Positions 35,446 to 49,000 of a stretch of DNA of 64,000 nt are shown here, piece by piece (the stretch's first letter is position 1; each line of letters opens with the position of its first letter). The notes beneath the pieces are model-generated. The model saw only the letters and a program-made list of their open reading frames with translations. It did not search any database and was not told where the DNA came from. A program made the translations under genes and the position numbers. The stretch spans positions 1,116,001 to 1,180,000 of the forward strand of contig JAYEVF010000027.1 of assembly GCA_036346355.1 (NCBI GenBank). Direction: 5' to 3'. The stretch is from Rhipidocladum racemiflorum. Taxonomy: Eukaryota > Streptophyta > Magnoliopsida > Poales > Poaceae.

Positions 35446-35869
35446 TTGAGCGGTGTCCAAGAACAAATCGCACAAGATTGACAGGTGATGTAATATGTAA
35501 AAAATGTATGGCATCATTCCCACTCTATGAACATAGGCGGAACGATCACTTGTTCCACCATTACAATCAGTGTTTTTGGCACTTCTCCTAGCAATGTCGT
35601 CACTGTTGTAATATCCGTTGTATCTGCCGTACTAAGGTTGAGTTTGCGTACTAAGATTGCTGGCTGCATCTACATGCTTTTGTTATTGTCCTTTCTCATA
35701 TATCAAAGAGCAAATCTGCGGTATTCGTGCCGAAATAATTTACATCCTACCGAAAATGCTTCAGTATTTAAACAGGTATTGATACCTACATATTTTTGCA
35801 TAAATGGAACATCAAACACTATATGAATATGGTATAATTATTTTATAATTTTTGGAGCCATGTTTTGAA
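35446..35869. other. MULE 3' non-coding region
   Basis: Between the degraded transposase tail and the right inverted end I see no gene. A short AT-rich segment (35700-35870) precedes the palindromic units. Confidence 0.5.
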
Positions 35870-36224
35870 TATTTTCGCCATCTGGTATGGCGACTACTTA
35901 TTTTCGCCAGATGGATTGGCGAATACCACGTTTTCGCCATTTGGTACGACGACTATCTATTTTCGCCATACCGTGTGGCGAAAATAGTGTATTCGCCACA
36001 CGGTACGGCGAAAATACCCTAGCCCATGGTTTACTGACATTAATAGCGCAATTAAGCTATTTTCGCCGAACCGTGCGGCGAAAATAAAGTATTCGCCGCA
36101 CGGTGCAGCGAAAATAGGGTATTCGCCGTACGGTGTGGCGACCACATATTATTTTTGCAATTTTTTTATTCCGTATATTAAAAACGCAATTCAGTTTAAA
36201 AAAAGTATTATTTAAAAAAAAATT
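35870..36224. repeat. MULE right inverted end
   Basis: Mirror of 30998-31322: palindromic TTCGCC..GGCGAA units, then CATATTATTTTTGCAATTTTTTTATTCCG and the A/T terminus, ending at 36224 beside the TSD. Confidence 0.85.
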
Positions 36225-36234
36225 CCCAGGAAAC

Positions 36235-36398
36235 TGAGTGCTTCGATGATCGGTTCCACACCCGTGCGGCTACGAGCCGTGGCAAGTACCGTTCGGCCAG
36301 TTAGCTTCGTCCCGTAGTTACGTCGTCCCGAACGGCAACGGCGGCTTCGAGCCATCTGTTGTTTCTTTGAACGTTAGCTTCATGCTACAGATTGATAA
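36235..36398 (-). other. Copia-1 leader piece between the MULE and the Helitron
   Basis: 164 bp with the GCTTCGTCCC and GCTTCATGC words of the Copia-1 leader. It ends with A at 36398, the host base preceding the Helitron 5' TC terminus. Confidence 0.65.
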
Positions 36399-39300
36399 TC
36401 TATATAATATAATATATATACTTATACTTACTATCTATTACGTTGCGAAGATTTCCGGCCTTCTCCTGCGATCCGGCCGTGCGCTCGTTTCCTGGCCGTT
36501 GGATTCACGGTTGCCGTGCCTGCGTTGGGGGGTGCGGCCGTGCGTGTATTCGCCTTTGTATATTGCGTCTCTCCTGTTTCGTTGGCTCCATTGCGTGTTT
36601 CCTCTCTGTGTCCCGCGTTCTCGCCTTCTCCGCCTGCGTTCTCGCCTTCTCCGTCTTTTGCCCCTTCCGTCTTCTCCGTCTTCTCCCAGGCGGATTGCTC
36701 GAGTTGTGTGGTCGCCGCTGCATATGGATGTAGATGCGCTGCGTTGTCCGTGTCGGGGGTTTGGGTCTGCCGTTGCCAGGGCGTATTGGCCTTCCCAGTC
36801 GCCTGGTTTTGTTTTCCCCGTAGGATTTGTTTGATTAGGGTTTGTTGTTTTGGGGTGGTGATTCGTAGTTGTTTCTTCCTATTTTTGCTTGTCTGTTTTG
36901 CTTTGGTTTCTTAGTTCTTGAGCCGGTGTGGATTATCGGCCGTCGTTGCTCTTTGGGTTTGTTCTCATTTTGTGCAAATGTCCGGGTTCTCCGTTTCTTT
37001 TCGCAGCTTCAGGTTCTTGTTCTTGCGATGTGCGGCCTTTGTCGTTTGGATCCAGGCTTGTTTTTTTTGTTGATTTTGGTCTTGGTATCAATCGATTCTG
37101 TGAAGCCCGTCCCGTTCCCGTTTTAGCTAGGATGTTGCTTGATTTGATTCCTGACGCGTGTTCCTTTTATGCGCCTGCTTAATCTTTTCAGTTGGTTGAT
37201 TTTTTGTTGGGGTTGCTTAGTCTTTTCTGTTGGTTAGATTTTTGCTGCCAGAGGGAATTCGTTATCATTTTTTTTACAGATCTGCTTTGCTGTTTTCATA
37301 GTGCGCGTTTTTTTGGTTGCGTATCTCGTTTGACCTGTACTGGCTGACCTATTCGTTTTACGAAATGTGGTTTTGTAAATGGATACCTTTGTAGACCTAT
37401 TCCTCTTATAGTGCTTACGTTTCTTTTGTTGGATGTAGGCTGTGCTTGCTGGCTTTCACGGTGTTGGTTACGGCATCTGGGCTCATCCGGGTTAGGTAAT
37501 GTTCTTCTTGTCCTACTGAAAATAGGTGTTGTTGTATGTACTTATCGGTTCTCTTAGTGGGTTTATCGTTTATTTGTTTACGTGTGGGCCAATTTGTTTA
37601 GTTTTACGACAGGGTGATTGGTTTTGTGATGAGCGCCTCCATGTAGAGAATTTCCTTATGGTTTCTATTCGTTTGGTTCTGGGTGCAGATATGTAGCGCG
37701 TGTGGTTGCTGATGCCGTTTGGGTGTTCGGACCCTGTCTTTGACTGAAAGTCAGCTTTTCGGTTTGCCTACAGAAGGTTATGTTCCTTTGTCCTGCGACT
37801 TATGCTAATATGTAGATTATAATGTTACTTTTTCTTGTCATTGATGCTGATACGTCGAATAGCTTTTTTGTCTTATGCTGCCTGATTAGGTATTCGTTAA
37901 GTATTTTGTAGGTTTAGTCGTGAGGATAGTGAAAGTGTTTTTTTTTGTTTTAGTCGTTGTTTTCGGGTGTTGATTGTTGATATGTTTATGCCTGGCCCGA
38001 TATATTTATATCGTCCAAAAAAACTGTGCCTTTACATTTATCTGTTAGGTGTTCATCGAATGTCTGTTAGATTTGTCCAATTGGATGTTTATTTTATCGA
38101 ATTTCTTGATTGTTTGTTTGTGAATTAATGTTTTGGTTTTTTAACGGCATGGTTGTGTGCTATCAAGCATAGTAGATATGGGGGTGTTCCTTATATATTT
38201 ATCTGTTATTTGGTATGTTTAGTATGGAGTTCGTTGCTTCATTTCCTTTGCATTTATCTGTAACTAGATAGGTTTGGTGTGTTGGTTGTGGTTTCTGTAC
38301 AATAGGATATCTCATGTATATTTGTGTGTATATATATATATGTATATGTGTGTATGTGCCTGATGTAATTGTGGCTTGCTTTATGTTGTGGTTTCTGCAC
38401 AATAGGATATCTCATGTATGCTTGTGTGCATATATATGTGTATCTGTGTATGTGCCTGATGTAATTGTGACTTGCTTTATTGGTGCTATAATGCTTGTTT
38501 TTTTGTTCGTTCTTCAATTGGGTTGTCTTGTAAAAAACGTTCCTCTCACGTTTTTTGCCGTTCTTTTTTTGGATGCAGGTACGCGGTATTGTTTTGGGTG
38601 ATTGTTGAAATCGGTTCCACGTTTTAAAGCCGTTCTTCTGAAGGAATCACTTTTCCAGCCTGCTAGCAAGAGGTACCATCGCTTTATTTTGTTGTTTATG
38701 TTAGTGGTTTAAGTGTTTTTTCCCTGTCTAGGTATAGACTGAATAGCAGTTAGTTTTGTCCAGTAGGATGCTTGTACTGTTGCATAAAATGGTTTTTTAT
38801 TTGTCGGTACATTAACGTGTTTTCGTAGTGTGTTTTTATGTTGTTTATTGTGTTTCAAATAGACTTAATTTTCTGTGTGTATGTTTTTAATTTATTTATT
38901 ATGTAGGGTGTGGAGACTATACAGTAGGATATCCTATGTGTATTTGTATAGACATTCATGCTTTCTATAGCATGTTTTATGATTCTTAATTTTAATGAGC
39001 TGTTCTACGTGGTTTATTTCAGAGTGTTCGTGTGTCTGTGTCTTGATTAGTGCTCATTCTAGGTATGTGTACTTAATTTGGTATGTTGTATGTGGGGTTT
39101 GTGCAGTAGGGTATCCTAGGTATATTTGTATGTATCTATATGTATATATGTGTGTGTGTGCATCTCCGTATGTAAAACCGTAAATGGTAATAGATTTGAT
39201 GCGTATTTCCTGGTTGGATATATCTGTGTGTGTGCACGAGAAGTTACGTCGATAATCAATTGTAGATTCGTGAATATTTCTTGTGTGGACAGGGCCTGAT

Positions 39301-39784
39301 TGGTGTATATGGCAAATGTGGTTGATACAGATGACCCTGAGGGTATAGTTTGGTCATGATTCACGCTCTTTATTTGCCGAGCCTAAGAAATGCTATTGTT
39401 CTTATTGGTTTTTGCTGTTATCGTTTGTGCACAGTCTTTGTTCTCTTTGTTGAATAAAGTTAGTTGATTGACTGTGCTCGGATTTCGCGCTCTTTGCTTG
39501 TTGGTCTGCCGTTGATCGTATTTATTCAGATTCTGAGTATATATGTGGTTGTTGGACTGCTCTTTTGATGTGTTGCCTTCGTGATTTGTGTTATCCATGG
39601 CAGTTTTGCCTGGTTCCTGTGCGCAGCGCTTGGCTTTCCGTGGGCACAGTACAGCCATTACGTCTGTACCTTGGCGTCAATCCGTGCTAAGTTAGTTCTA
39701 TAACCGCTATTCGGTTGAATTATGTGTTCTTTTCAAGTTGAGGCTTTTTTTATCATGGTGTGATTTTTGCGTTGTTATGTTTAG
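36399..39784 (+). other. Helitron 5' region: terminus, promoter and probable spliced leader
   Basis: 3.4 kb without a convincing coding exon. 36440-36730 is C/T-rich with a (CTTCTCCG)-like repeat. From 36830 onwards the plus strand is unusually T- and G-rich and poor in A and C, as in long plant leader introns. Four imperfect copies of a block like GTGCAGTAGGATATCCTATGTGTATTTGT followed by TATATATATGTG occur near 38297, 38395, 38927 and 39104. ORFs such as 36367-36834 have no recognisable domain. Confidence 0.55.
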
Positions 39785-42700
39785 GAGACCATTTCTGCCC
39801 GCGTGTGACGCCGGCTGTTGCCCGTGAGAATCGGGCTAAAAGGCGTGCTATTAACGTTTCTAGGCGTTTTACAGAAAAAGGTTTTTCCTTTATTTTTTAG
39901 AGGTTATCATGCCAGTTTGCTTTAACTGTTCAGGGAAATATTTTTCTTGTGCTATAGCTTTCTTAGATTGATGCTTGTCATATGAAAGATTTATTGCCTT
40001 ATTATTTTGATACTTGTCATAGGAATTATTCCGTACGATCCATCTGCTGGTATTGTGTGTTCTCTACCTAAGGAATACGTTGATTCATTGAAAGGTATCA
40101 CTATTTTGTGTGTGTGTGTTTTTTTTTAATCTGATAAAATATTTTGCCTTGATGCTGTTTAATGTCCTTAGCCAGTCTTGTTTGTATTTCTTCTGTAGCT
40201 AATTACTCAGGTCGTTCGTACTATGGCAGTCCTGATTACTCTTGCAACAAATGCTCTGCTGTGTATTGGTATCAAGAAAGGATATATAATCAGAGCTCAT
40301 ACGTACAGAGGCGTATCATATATAATCTCTGTTGTCGAAAAGGCAGGGTTTCTTTACCTTCACATAGACCGTTTCTGTCACGTTACAAGAGCTTATATGT
40401 TTTAATGGCGGTCCTCGTTCTAATAGTTTCATGCGATTGATAAGGCAATACAATTCGCTCTTTACTTTTGCTTCGCTTGGGGTTGATATTGATAAGAGCA
40501 TTAATACTGGTAGCGGTCCATATGTTTTTCGTATTAACGGTGTTGTCCACCATCGTATTGGTTCTCTTCTGCCTAGCGCTGGATGTCGACCAGAATTTGC
40601 CCAGCTGTATGTCTATGATACAACAAATGAAGTTCAGAACCGCTTAAATATTCTTGGGTCAGATAGTCTTAACACAGAGCAGCCTGATCCAGATGTGGTT
40701 ATGGCAATTATGGCTATGCTAGACCGTTATAACCCTATTGTTAGACAGTTTCGGCTTGCACGTGATAGACTATTATCGCCAAATGCTCCTGAGATTGCTA
40801 TCAGACTTATTGGTCCACAAAAGACAGAAAGCGGCCGCTATGACCTGCCTATGGCTTCTGAATTAGCTGCTTTAGTTGTGGATGGCATTTCTGTTGATGC
40901 TTGTAGATTTGATGTCATCGTCCAGGCGAGATCAGGAGAGTTCAAACAGATTTCGCCAATTCATCCATCTTTAATGGCTTTACAATATCCTTTACTTTTC
41001 CCCTATGGTGATAAAGGATTCCATTTGGGCATAAAGCTACAAGAGATCGATGACCATCCTCCTGGAGGGCGTGATGATGTATCCATGTTAGAGTATTACT
41101 GTTATCAGGCCCATTATCGTAGAGATAGCCCAAATCCATTCACTTGTTGTGGTAGGCTTTCCGATCAGCTTATTGTTAATGCCTATTCGTGTATCGAGGC
41201 AAATCGCTTGTCCTATCATTTTTTTAATCAGGACAAGCTTAGGTCTGAGACTTATCAAGGCATATCGGACGCTGTTTGTCGAGGAAATAATATAGGCAAG
41301 GATATTGGTATAAAAACCATTCTACCAGCCAGTTTTATTGGGGGCAAAAGATACATGATTCAGAACTATCATGATTCTATGGCAATCTGTAGAGCGTATG
41401 GACCACCACAATTGTTCGCTACCTTTACATGTAATGCTAAATGGGCTGAAATAGTTGAAGCCATACGCTTTGAGCCAGGCCAAAAAGCATATGACAGGGC
41501 TGATATGGTTACACGTGTTTACAAGATGAAATTAGATGAGTTTATCGCTGATATTAAAGATGGTGTGATGTTTGGTCCTGTGCGTGCAGGTATGTTTGTT
41601 GTCTTATTTGTTCATTTTTTCCCTTTCACATCTTTGGTCATTGTTTCTTATTCTAGATTTTTCCTTCATTTTATATCGCAGTTGTCTATACAGTTGAATT
41701 CCAAAAAAGAGGGCTCCCACATGCTCACATCCTTATATGGTTAGCTGTACAGGATAGGGATCCTTCTCCAAGTTTTATTGATAGCATAATTTCTGCTGAA
41801 TTGCCCGAGATAGCTGCTGATCCACTAGGCTATGGTCTTGTCGAAGAATTTATGATTCATGGACCATGTGGCAGCCTAAATCCTAAATGCCCTTGCATGA
41901 AAGACGGTCGCTGTTCAAAAAGATATCCAAAATCATTTCATTCTGAGACAACTATAGATCGTGATGGATTCCGTGTTTATCGGCGTCGTGATGATAACAG
42001 ATTTGTGATTAAACATGGGATTAGACTTGACAATAGATGGGTTGTACCTCATAATCTTCAGATCTTAATGAAATATCAAGGTCATATAAACATAGAATGG
42101 TGTAACAAGACGTATCTTGTGAAGTACCTTTTTAAGTATATTACAAAGGGCCATGATTGTGCCACTATGGCTTTTCATGTAGTTACCAACTCATCCAGTA
42201 GCAAGTCATATGTTGAAAACAAAAGTGGCAGCAATATTTCGAAGGATAATAATATTGGGATGACTCATGGTGAAATTCCTGCCAGTAATTGTGATATCGG
42301 TGGTAATAAAGAAAAGGGCCTAGATGAGATTTCTGAATATATTAAGTCGAGATACCTATCTTCATGTGAGTCGTATTGGAGGATATTTTCCTTTGATATT
42401 CATGGTAGAATGCCTGCTGTAGAGCGATTGTTTGTTCATTTGCCAGGCATGCAAGTGGTCACGTATCATGAAGAATCTGATCTTAACAGTGTTATAGAAG
42501 ATCCAAATTCAGACACATCAATGTTGACGGAGTGGTTTGTTGTTAATCAAAGATCAGTATCTGCTAGAGAGTTGACGTATTGTGAATTTCCAACAAAATG
42601 GACATGGCAGCCTGGTAAAAAAATTTGGACCCAAAGGAAAAAAGGAACAAAAATTGGTAGATTACGTCATATCCATCCCAGTACCGGTGAAGCTTTTTAC

Positions 42701-44660
42701 TTAAGGATGCTACTAATGGTTGTTCGTGGTGCTAGATCATATGAAGATGTTCGAACATATGAAGGTGTTGTTTATGATAGTTATCGTCAAGCATGTCAAG
42801 CTCATGGTTTAATTGGTGATGATAGTGAATGGGCTGCCCTATTTGATGAAGCGATCGTATGGGCAACAGCGTATCAGTTGAGGAACCTGTTTATGGCTAT
42901 TTTGGTCTACTGTGATGTTGGTGATGTCCGTACTTTATTTAATAAATATTGGAGATATATGGCAGATGATATTGCTTATAGAATCAGAAACTCCCTTGGA
43001 AATACAAACTATATAATTCCTGATGTTGTGCTACAAGATAAATTGTTAAGGCAGCTTGATACACTATTCGTAGATAACGGTTTATCAATGTCGTCATACA
43101 ATTTGCCGATACCGTCTAATACTTCTGATGATGTCCTTGGCAATAGATTACTTCTTCAAGAACTATCCTATGATAGGGATGAACTTTCTAGGCGAGCTGA
43201 TTATATGTGTTCTAAGCTTAACAGTGACCAGCGCACTATCTATGACACTATCATGTCGAAGATATTATGTCATGAAAAATGTCTTTATTTCATATCTGGG
43301 CATGGAGGAACGGGAAAGACGTTTTTATGGAACACAATTATTACAAAGCTTAGATCTGAAGCCCAGATTGTATTAGCTGTCGCATCATCAGGAGTAGCTG
43401 CATTACTGTTACCAGGCGGTCGTACTGCTCATTCGAGATTTCGTATACCAATTGATATAGATGACCGAAGCATGTGCCATATACGAAGAGGAACCATGCT
43501 TGGTGACCTAATAAGAAAATCTGCTTTAATACTCTGGGATGAGGCTCCTATGACACACCGCTTCTGTTTCGAGGCTCTAGATCGTACTCTACGGGATATA
43601 CTTTCTCTTGATAATCCGCTCAACAATGAAAGGCCATTTGGTGGGAAGCCTGTTTTATTAGGTGGTGATTTCAGACAGGTGCTCCTTGTTATCGAAGTTG
43701 GAACACGTGCGGATATAATAGCGGCTTCTCTTTTTAAATCCCCACTTTGGAAATTTGTAGATGTCATGCGCCTAACAGTGAACATGTGTGTGATGAATCC
43801 CTCTTTATCCACAGAAGAAAGGGAGAGAATGCAAGAATTTGCTCAGTGGATTCTTAACATAGGAGAAGGTCGTATACCAACACACAGTCAATTAGAGTCT
43901 ACAGACCAATCATGGATTCATATTCCAGAAAAGTTCTTATTAAGGCCAGGAGGAGATAAAATAGTAGCGATAACCGATGCTGTATATGGTGATTTCTCCA
44001 TTCATTATAATGATCCAATTTATTTGGCTCAGCGTGCTATCATATCTCTGATCAATTCCATTGTTGATGAGCTGAATGATAATATGCTTGATAGAGTGCC
44101 TGGAAATATTAGAGAATATTTAAGCTATGATACAATTGCTAATCCAATCGAACAGCCTGCAGACATTGACATTCTCTATCCACCTGAGTTCCTCAATTCC
44201 ATCGTGATAAACAACTTTACCCAACATAAACTCCGTCTAAAAATTGGTGTTCCAGTTGTGCTTCTTAGAAATATCAATCAAGCTCTTGGTCTATGTAATG
44301 GAACACGCCTTATAATAATTAGGCTTGGTGATCGAATCCTAGAAGGCAAAATTATGACTGGAACACATGTTGGTGACACAGTATGCATACCGCGGATAAT
44401 TCTTAATGGAGCAAATCCGAAATGGCCGTTTACCCTGCAACGAAGACAGTTCCCTGTTAGGCTGTGCTATGCAATGACAATAAACAAGTGTCAGGGTCAG
44501 ACCTTGAGCAGAGTGGGGGTATATTTAAGAAATCCTATTTTTACACATGGCCAATTTTATGTTGCCGTTTCTAGAGTCACATCCCATGAAGGATTGATTA
44601 TATTAATAGAAAACGAAGATGGATCAATTGGTTCAACAACCAAGAATATAGTATATCAAG
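39785..44660 (+). CDS. Helitron Rep-helicase (RepHel), four proposed exons, one frameshift
   Basis: Proposed exons: 39785-39880, 40023-40094, 40199-41589, 41682 to about 44660; phases agree at all three junctions. Domains: basic N-terminus (ENRAKRRAINVSRR); zinc-finger-like segment (DYSCNKCSAVYWYQERIYNQ, NLCCRKGRVSLP); Helitron-like N domain (GSGPYVFRINGVVHHRIGSL); HUH replication initiator (KRGLPHAHILIWL, His-Ala-His at 41720-41728); two-tyrosine motif YLVKYLFKYI near 42113-42140; then a PIF1-family helicase with Walker A GHGGTGKT (43298-43321), Walker B ILWDEAP and the C-terminal INKCQGQTLSRVGVYL and VAVSRV. It nicks, unwinds and transfers one strand in rolling-circle transposition. A single-base shift near 40400 (in a T run) breaks exon 3. 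The 3' end is uncertain: frame to 44878 looks intronic after KNIVYQEIL. Confidence 0.88.
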
Positions 44661-44879
44661 AAATACTACCTTTTCTTTGGTTAGTGTTGTATATTCTTCT
44701 TTTCCCAGATATCAAATGTTTGTTCCTTTGCCTAACATGCTACAGGCTATGTATTGATATAGATGTAATGGATAATTTTTTTCCCCGTTTGTTATTGTTA
44801 TTTTCCTTTGTTTCTTTGAATGTTGGTTATTTGGTTTTAGAATCATGCCTAAGGCTTTTTTTTGGTCTGCCTATTTAGG

Positions 44880-46013
44880 TTTATGTGATGATAATTTATC
44901 TATCGGTACGACTTATCTTTATGATTGCAGTATCAATTTGCTTTTTTTAGGGTTTACTTTCTAATATATTTCAGTGTGCCACATCCTGTTTCGTTATTCC
45001 GTTTATATACCTTTTATGTTTATAACTTTTAAAATGAATTCCGATATGACATATCATTCTTTATAATGTTCATCTTCACTCCCATTCTACAGTCCGTGCA
45101 TACATTTGTTTATACTGTACTGATAATGCTGTCCATTTGTTTGTTTTATAAAAATGTGTTTCCAGCTAGCAGAATTGTTATTACATGATCCTCAGCCTAC
45201 CTCATTCTTATATACATATGAACTATACTTTTGCTATCGTCTTTATAACATAGTTTTCAAGCAACGTATCAGATGTTTGTTCTTAATATAGATACGATGT
45301 GTGGCAAAAAATATCTGTCCTTTAATCATTATTATCTCTTTATCTCTTTAGATATTAATATTTTCTTTTATAACTATGGCAAGGCATTTTTTTTCCCCAT
45401 ACATGTTTCATGTTGTATAATAACTAGCTATCTATCAATCTGAGTTAACCTCATGCTTACAGTATTACTTTACTGTAAGTTGGATTTAGATTTTTATGCA
45501 CCTTGGTGGCCTACAATCTGTTTCATTATCCTACCTGTGTTCTTTTTCTGTTTATAATTATTAGTGCGAACTCCAATATACCATATCATACTTTATGATA
45601 CTCAATTATACTTCTATTCTATAATTTGTAAATAGGACTGTTTCAAAAAACGTACTAACACAGTTCTTTGGCCCTACATATTCCAGATTATAAAATGATT
45701 TTTTATATATCAATATGAATTACCTTTATGCTTACAGTATCATTTCGCTGTCGGTTAAGTTTGGTTTTTCATGTGCCTTAGTGAACCACCATATGTTTCA
45801 TTATCCTATCTATATCCTTTCTATGTTTGTAACTCATGTACGTCCTACCTTATTCTTCTATACATATGTATTGTACTTTTGATATTTTTCCTTTCGCTAC
45901 AGTTCCGATTCCTTTTTTTAGATACGCAATAGTCTCTAATGCTCTATGCCATGCTTTATATATGTTAGATTTCCTTTAATAAAGCACTAAGCCTATTTTA
46001 TTGTTATATGCAG
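44880..46013 (+). other. Helitron spacer between RepHel and RPA with degenerate repeats
   Basis: AT-rich. Three diverged copies of a roughly 300-bp unit containing CAT.CTGTTTCATTATCC..CCTGTGT..CTTTTTCTGTTTATAA and CCATATCATACTTTATGAT occur near 44970, 45500 and 45790. No coding segment. It probably holds the RepHel 3' end and the RPA promoter or leader intron. Confidence 0.5.
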
Positions 46014-49000
46014 ATGGACTATACTTTATTAAAGGATGTGACTCAACAATCGCATCGGTGGCGCGTCCGTGTACGGCTCACACGCTTTTCTGAATATATT
46101 GATGACAATAATCCTGATAAAGTGCTTCGTCTTGACTTAATTTTCTTAGATGAACAGGTTCAATTATGGCTGCCTTATCTTTGTTTCCCCTATCTATCAT
46201 ATGCCTGGACTAACTTCTATAATACTATGTTTGTTTCAAAGTCTGGTATGATGGATGCTCAAATCGCAGAACGTCATCTCCCGTTATTTACTCCCTTACT
46301 AAAGGAAGATTCGATATACTATGTGGAGTACTTCGAAGTAACTGACGCACGATCCAATTATCGCCCTGTTAACAACATGCTCATGGCTAGATTCACAGCT
46401 CACACCAAAGTAAAGGAAGTTTCTCTTACTCCCCAAGATTTTCCACTGTACGCATGCGATCCTGTTTCATTTGAGACACTCAGAGCCAGAATTAATGACA
46501 GAGTTCTTTTATCTGGTATTGCTAATCACCACGCCTGGAAAATATAATGTCTATTTTATTCTCTATGTGCATAATATTTGCTCATATTATGACAGATGCT
46601 TTAGGACTTGTCACAGCTATTTCGCATATAAAAACTGTCAATGTTAAAGGTGTTCCTAAGTCAATTCGAAACATCCAGATTACAAATGGCAGGTATGATC
46701 GAAAAAGAAAATATTCTTGGCTGTTCTATAATAAAACTATACCTACTTTCAATACAAAATCATTAGCTTTACTGCATTTATATCTTTCAGATACCTAGCG
46801 CTTTGATATTCATTGCCTTCTGTTAGCTTCCTTCTTGCCTATTCATACGCTAATGAAATTAATGTTTAAAAGAGAAAACGCTGAGATCACATTATGGGGC
46901 TCGCATGCACTCCAATTTGAAGCAGACGTCGTCCATAGTCAATCACAACGAGAACCGATCATTCTCTTATTGGTCGGATTGGTAGCTAAGCTGTATAATG
47001 GTGTGTTATAGTATCCTTCCTGTACTTATAACTCTGTCATATATATAGCTGTTTACACTTGCACTACTTACCTATACTGATTATTTCTATCCTACTGATT
47101 GTCCCTATTCTACAGGTCAACTTTCGTTACAAGGAAGTACCGCTTGCAGATGGTATATAAACGCCAGTCTTCCACAAGTGACTGAACTGCAGAATAGGTA
47201 CAATAACGAATCAATATCCAATTCTATTACTTATCAGTGCAGATGTTTTTTTACTATAATATTCCATGCTGTTTCATCAGCTTTATCTGCTCCATATATT
47301 GTTCTTCATATCGTTCAGCAATTCTGTTATAGCAATGCCTTAGATCATTTATAGCTTTCGTAACCTTATTCTCATACAGCATTACATCTCGCCTATTTTT
47401 TTTTTTTGGTCTATCAAAAGTATAGCCTGATAGGAACGACGTACTAGATCAAATGGATTGTGCGGTTATCTATTATTTATCAATGTTGATGTTTTTTATT
47501 ATAATATTCCAGGTTGTTTCATCAGCTTTGCCTGCTCCATATCCTGTTATTCATATCGTTAGGCAATTCTGTTATAGCGATGCCTTAGATCATTTATAGC
47601 TTTCATGACCTTATTCTCATACAGTATTATATCTCACCTATATTTTTTTTTTGCTATCAACAACATAGCCTAATAGGAATGCCGTACCAGATCAAATGGA
47701 TTGGGCAGTTATCCGTAAAAGAAAAGCCTACGCCAACTACAATTCAGCAGATATGTAACCTTAATCCACACGATGTTTTGGTAAGCCTATCCTCAGACTT
47801 TCATAATAGAATTTTATCTGTTTAGTACTCTCAAACAAAAAAAAATGCCAATACCTCTAGGGAAACAGCTACATCATACACGTTACCATCAAAGGCCTTG
47901 CTCCAGGACAGCCGTGGTGGTATCTAGCATGCGCCACATGTAAAAGAACTGTCAGTTCCCAAGGCGATTCTTACAAATGTTCTAGATGCGGGATGACAAC
48001 AGCTGATCCACGGTATATTTCTATTCACTTTTTATGTTAATAGCCTACTCTGCTTTACTATTATCATACATATTCACTCACCGGCTATACTCACTGTATC
48101 AGCTATCGTATCACTGTCCATGGAGTTGATCCAGAGAACATCAACAAACCAGACGCGGAGGTAGCTGAATTCATTTTTTTTGCGGAAACAGCTCAGCAGC
48201 TAATAGGCTGTCCAGTTCAGCCTCTTATTGAAGCAACTAAAGGTCTTGAAAATTTTATTCCACCACAGATAACAAGAACCTATGGTAGGCAATATAACTT
48301 AAAGGTGTCAGTCACACGTAGAGCTCTACAGCAAACTAAAATATCATATCAAGTAGACTCTTTCTCACCAATCTTGCATACATCAGAATCTACTTCCACT
48401 AGCAAACAGGTAGAAAAAGAGAGCAGTACTCCTAGCAGTGATAAGAACATTAGACCAGATTACACCACACCTACCCAAACTACTTCTGCTATGCCCAATA
48501 TACAACCAACAACACTTCACTCAGTTGGTTCTCTGACTGACAAAACATTGGAAATTTCTAAACATGATGCACATCCAGATAGCTCCAAAAAGGTACGCTG
48601 TTATTTCATAAATTAATTGCCATGGCTACACATATATTATTAACTGTATATATGTGTTAACTTACAAGGGAAAAAAAATAGCTGCATCATCTATCTGCTG
48701 ACGATACTTATACAGTATTCATTTGTTATTCGTATTTAAAAAGCTATTGCTCATAATAAAACACTGCCTCAACGATTCCACAAAAGAAACAAATATCTAT
48801 AGAATGTACAGATTTTACAGTTCTTAGATTATATAATGCAAACCTTACCCTACATGCTATATACGAATCTCTGTTCATTAACACTTCAAACATTTCGTTT
48901 CCTTACTATATATACAAATACAATAGCAGGAAAAACACACATCATCTACAACTGACATTGAAGGAACTCCACCTTCGCCACATGTAAGTAGACGAAACAA

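Larger units (their letters stand above)
30998..36224 (+). mobile_element. MuDR-type Mutator-like element (MULE) nested in Copia-1
   Basis: Long inverted ends (about 30998-31322 and 35870-36224) start with A/T runs (AATTTTTTTTAAATAATA) and continue with TTGCAAAAATAATATG and palindromic TTCGCC..GGCGAA units. They are flanked by a 9-bp TSD with one mismatch, CAGGGAAAC (30989-30997) and CCAGGAAAC (36226-36234). The interior carries a mudrA-like transposase. Long inverted ends, 9-bp TSDs and this transposase together define a MULE. The transposase is mutated, so the copy is probably not autonomous now. Confidence 0.9.

Noticed and set aside
36367..37182. Protein-coding gene in the Helitron 5' region
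   Set aside because: ORFs are leucine/phenylalanine/cysteine-rich readings of T-rich DNA without domains; better explained as leader or intron.
40431..44878. PIF1 helicase as a cellular DNA repair gene
   Set aside because: It follows HUH and two-tyrosine motifs in one protein and lies between Helitron termini.
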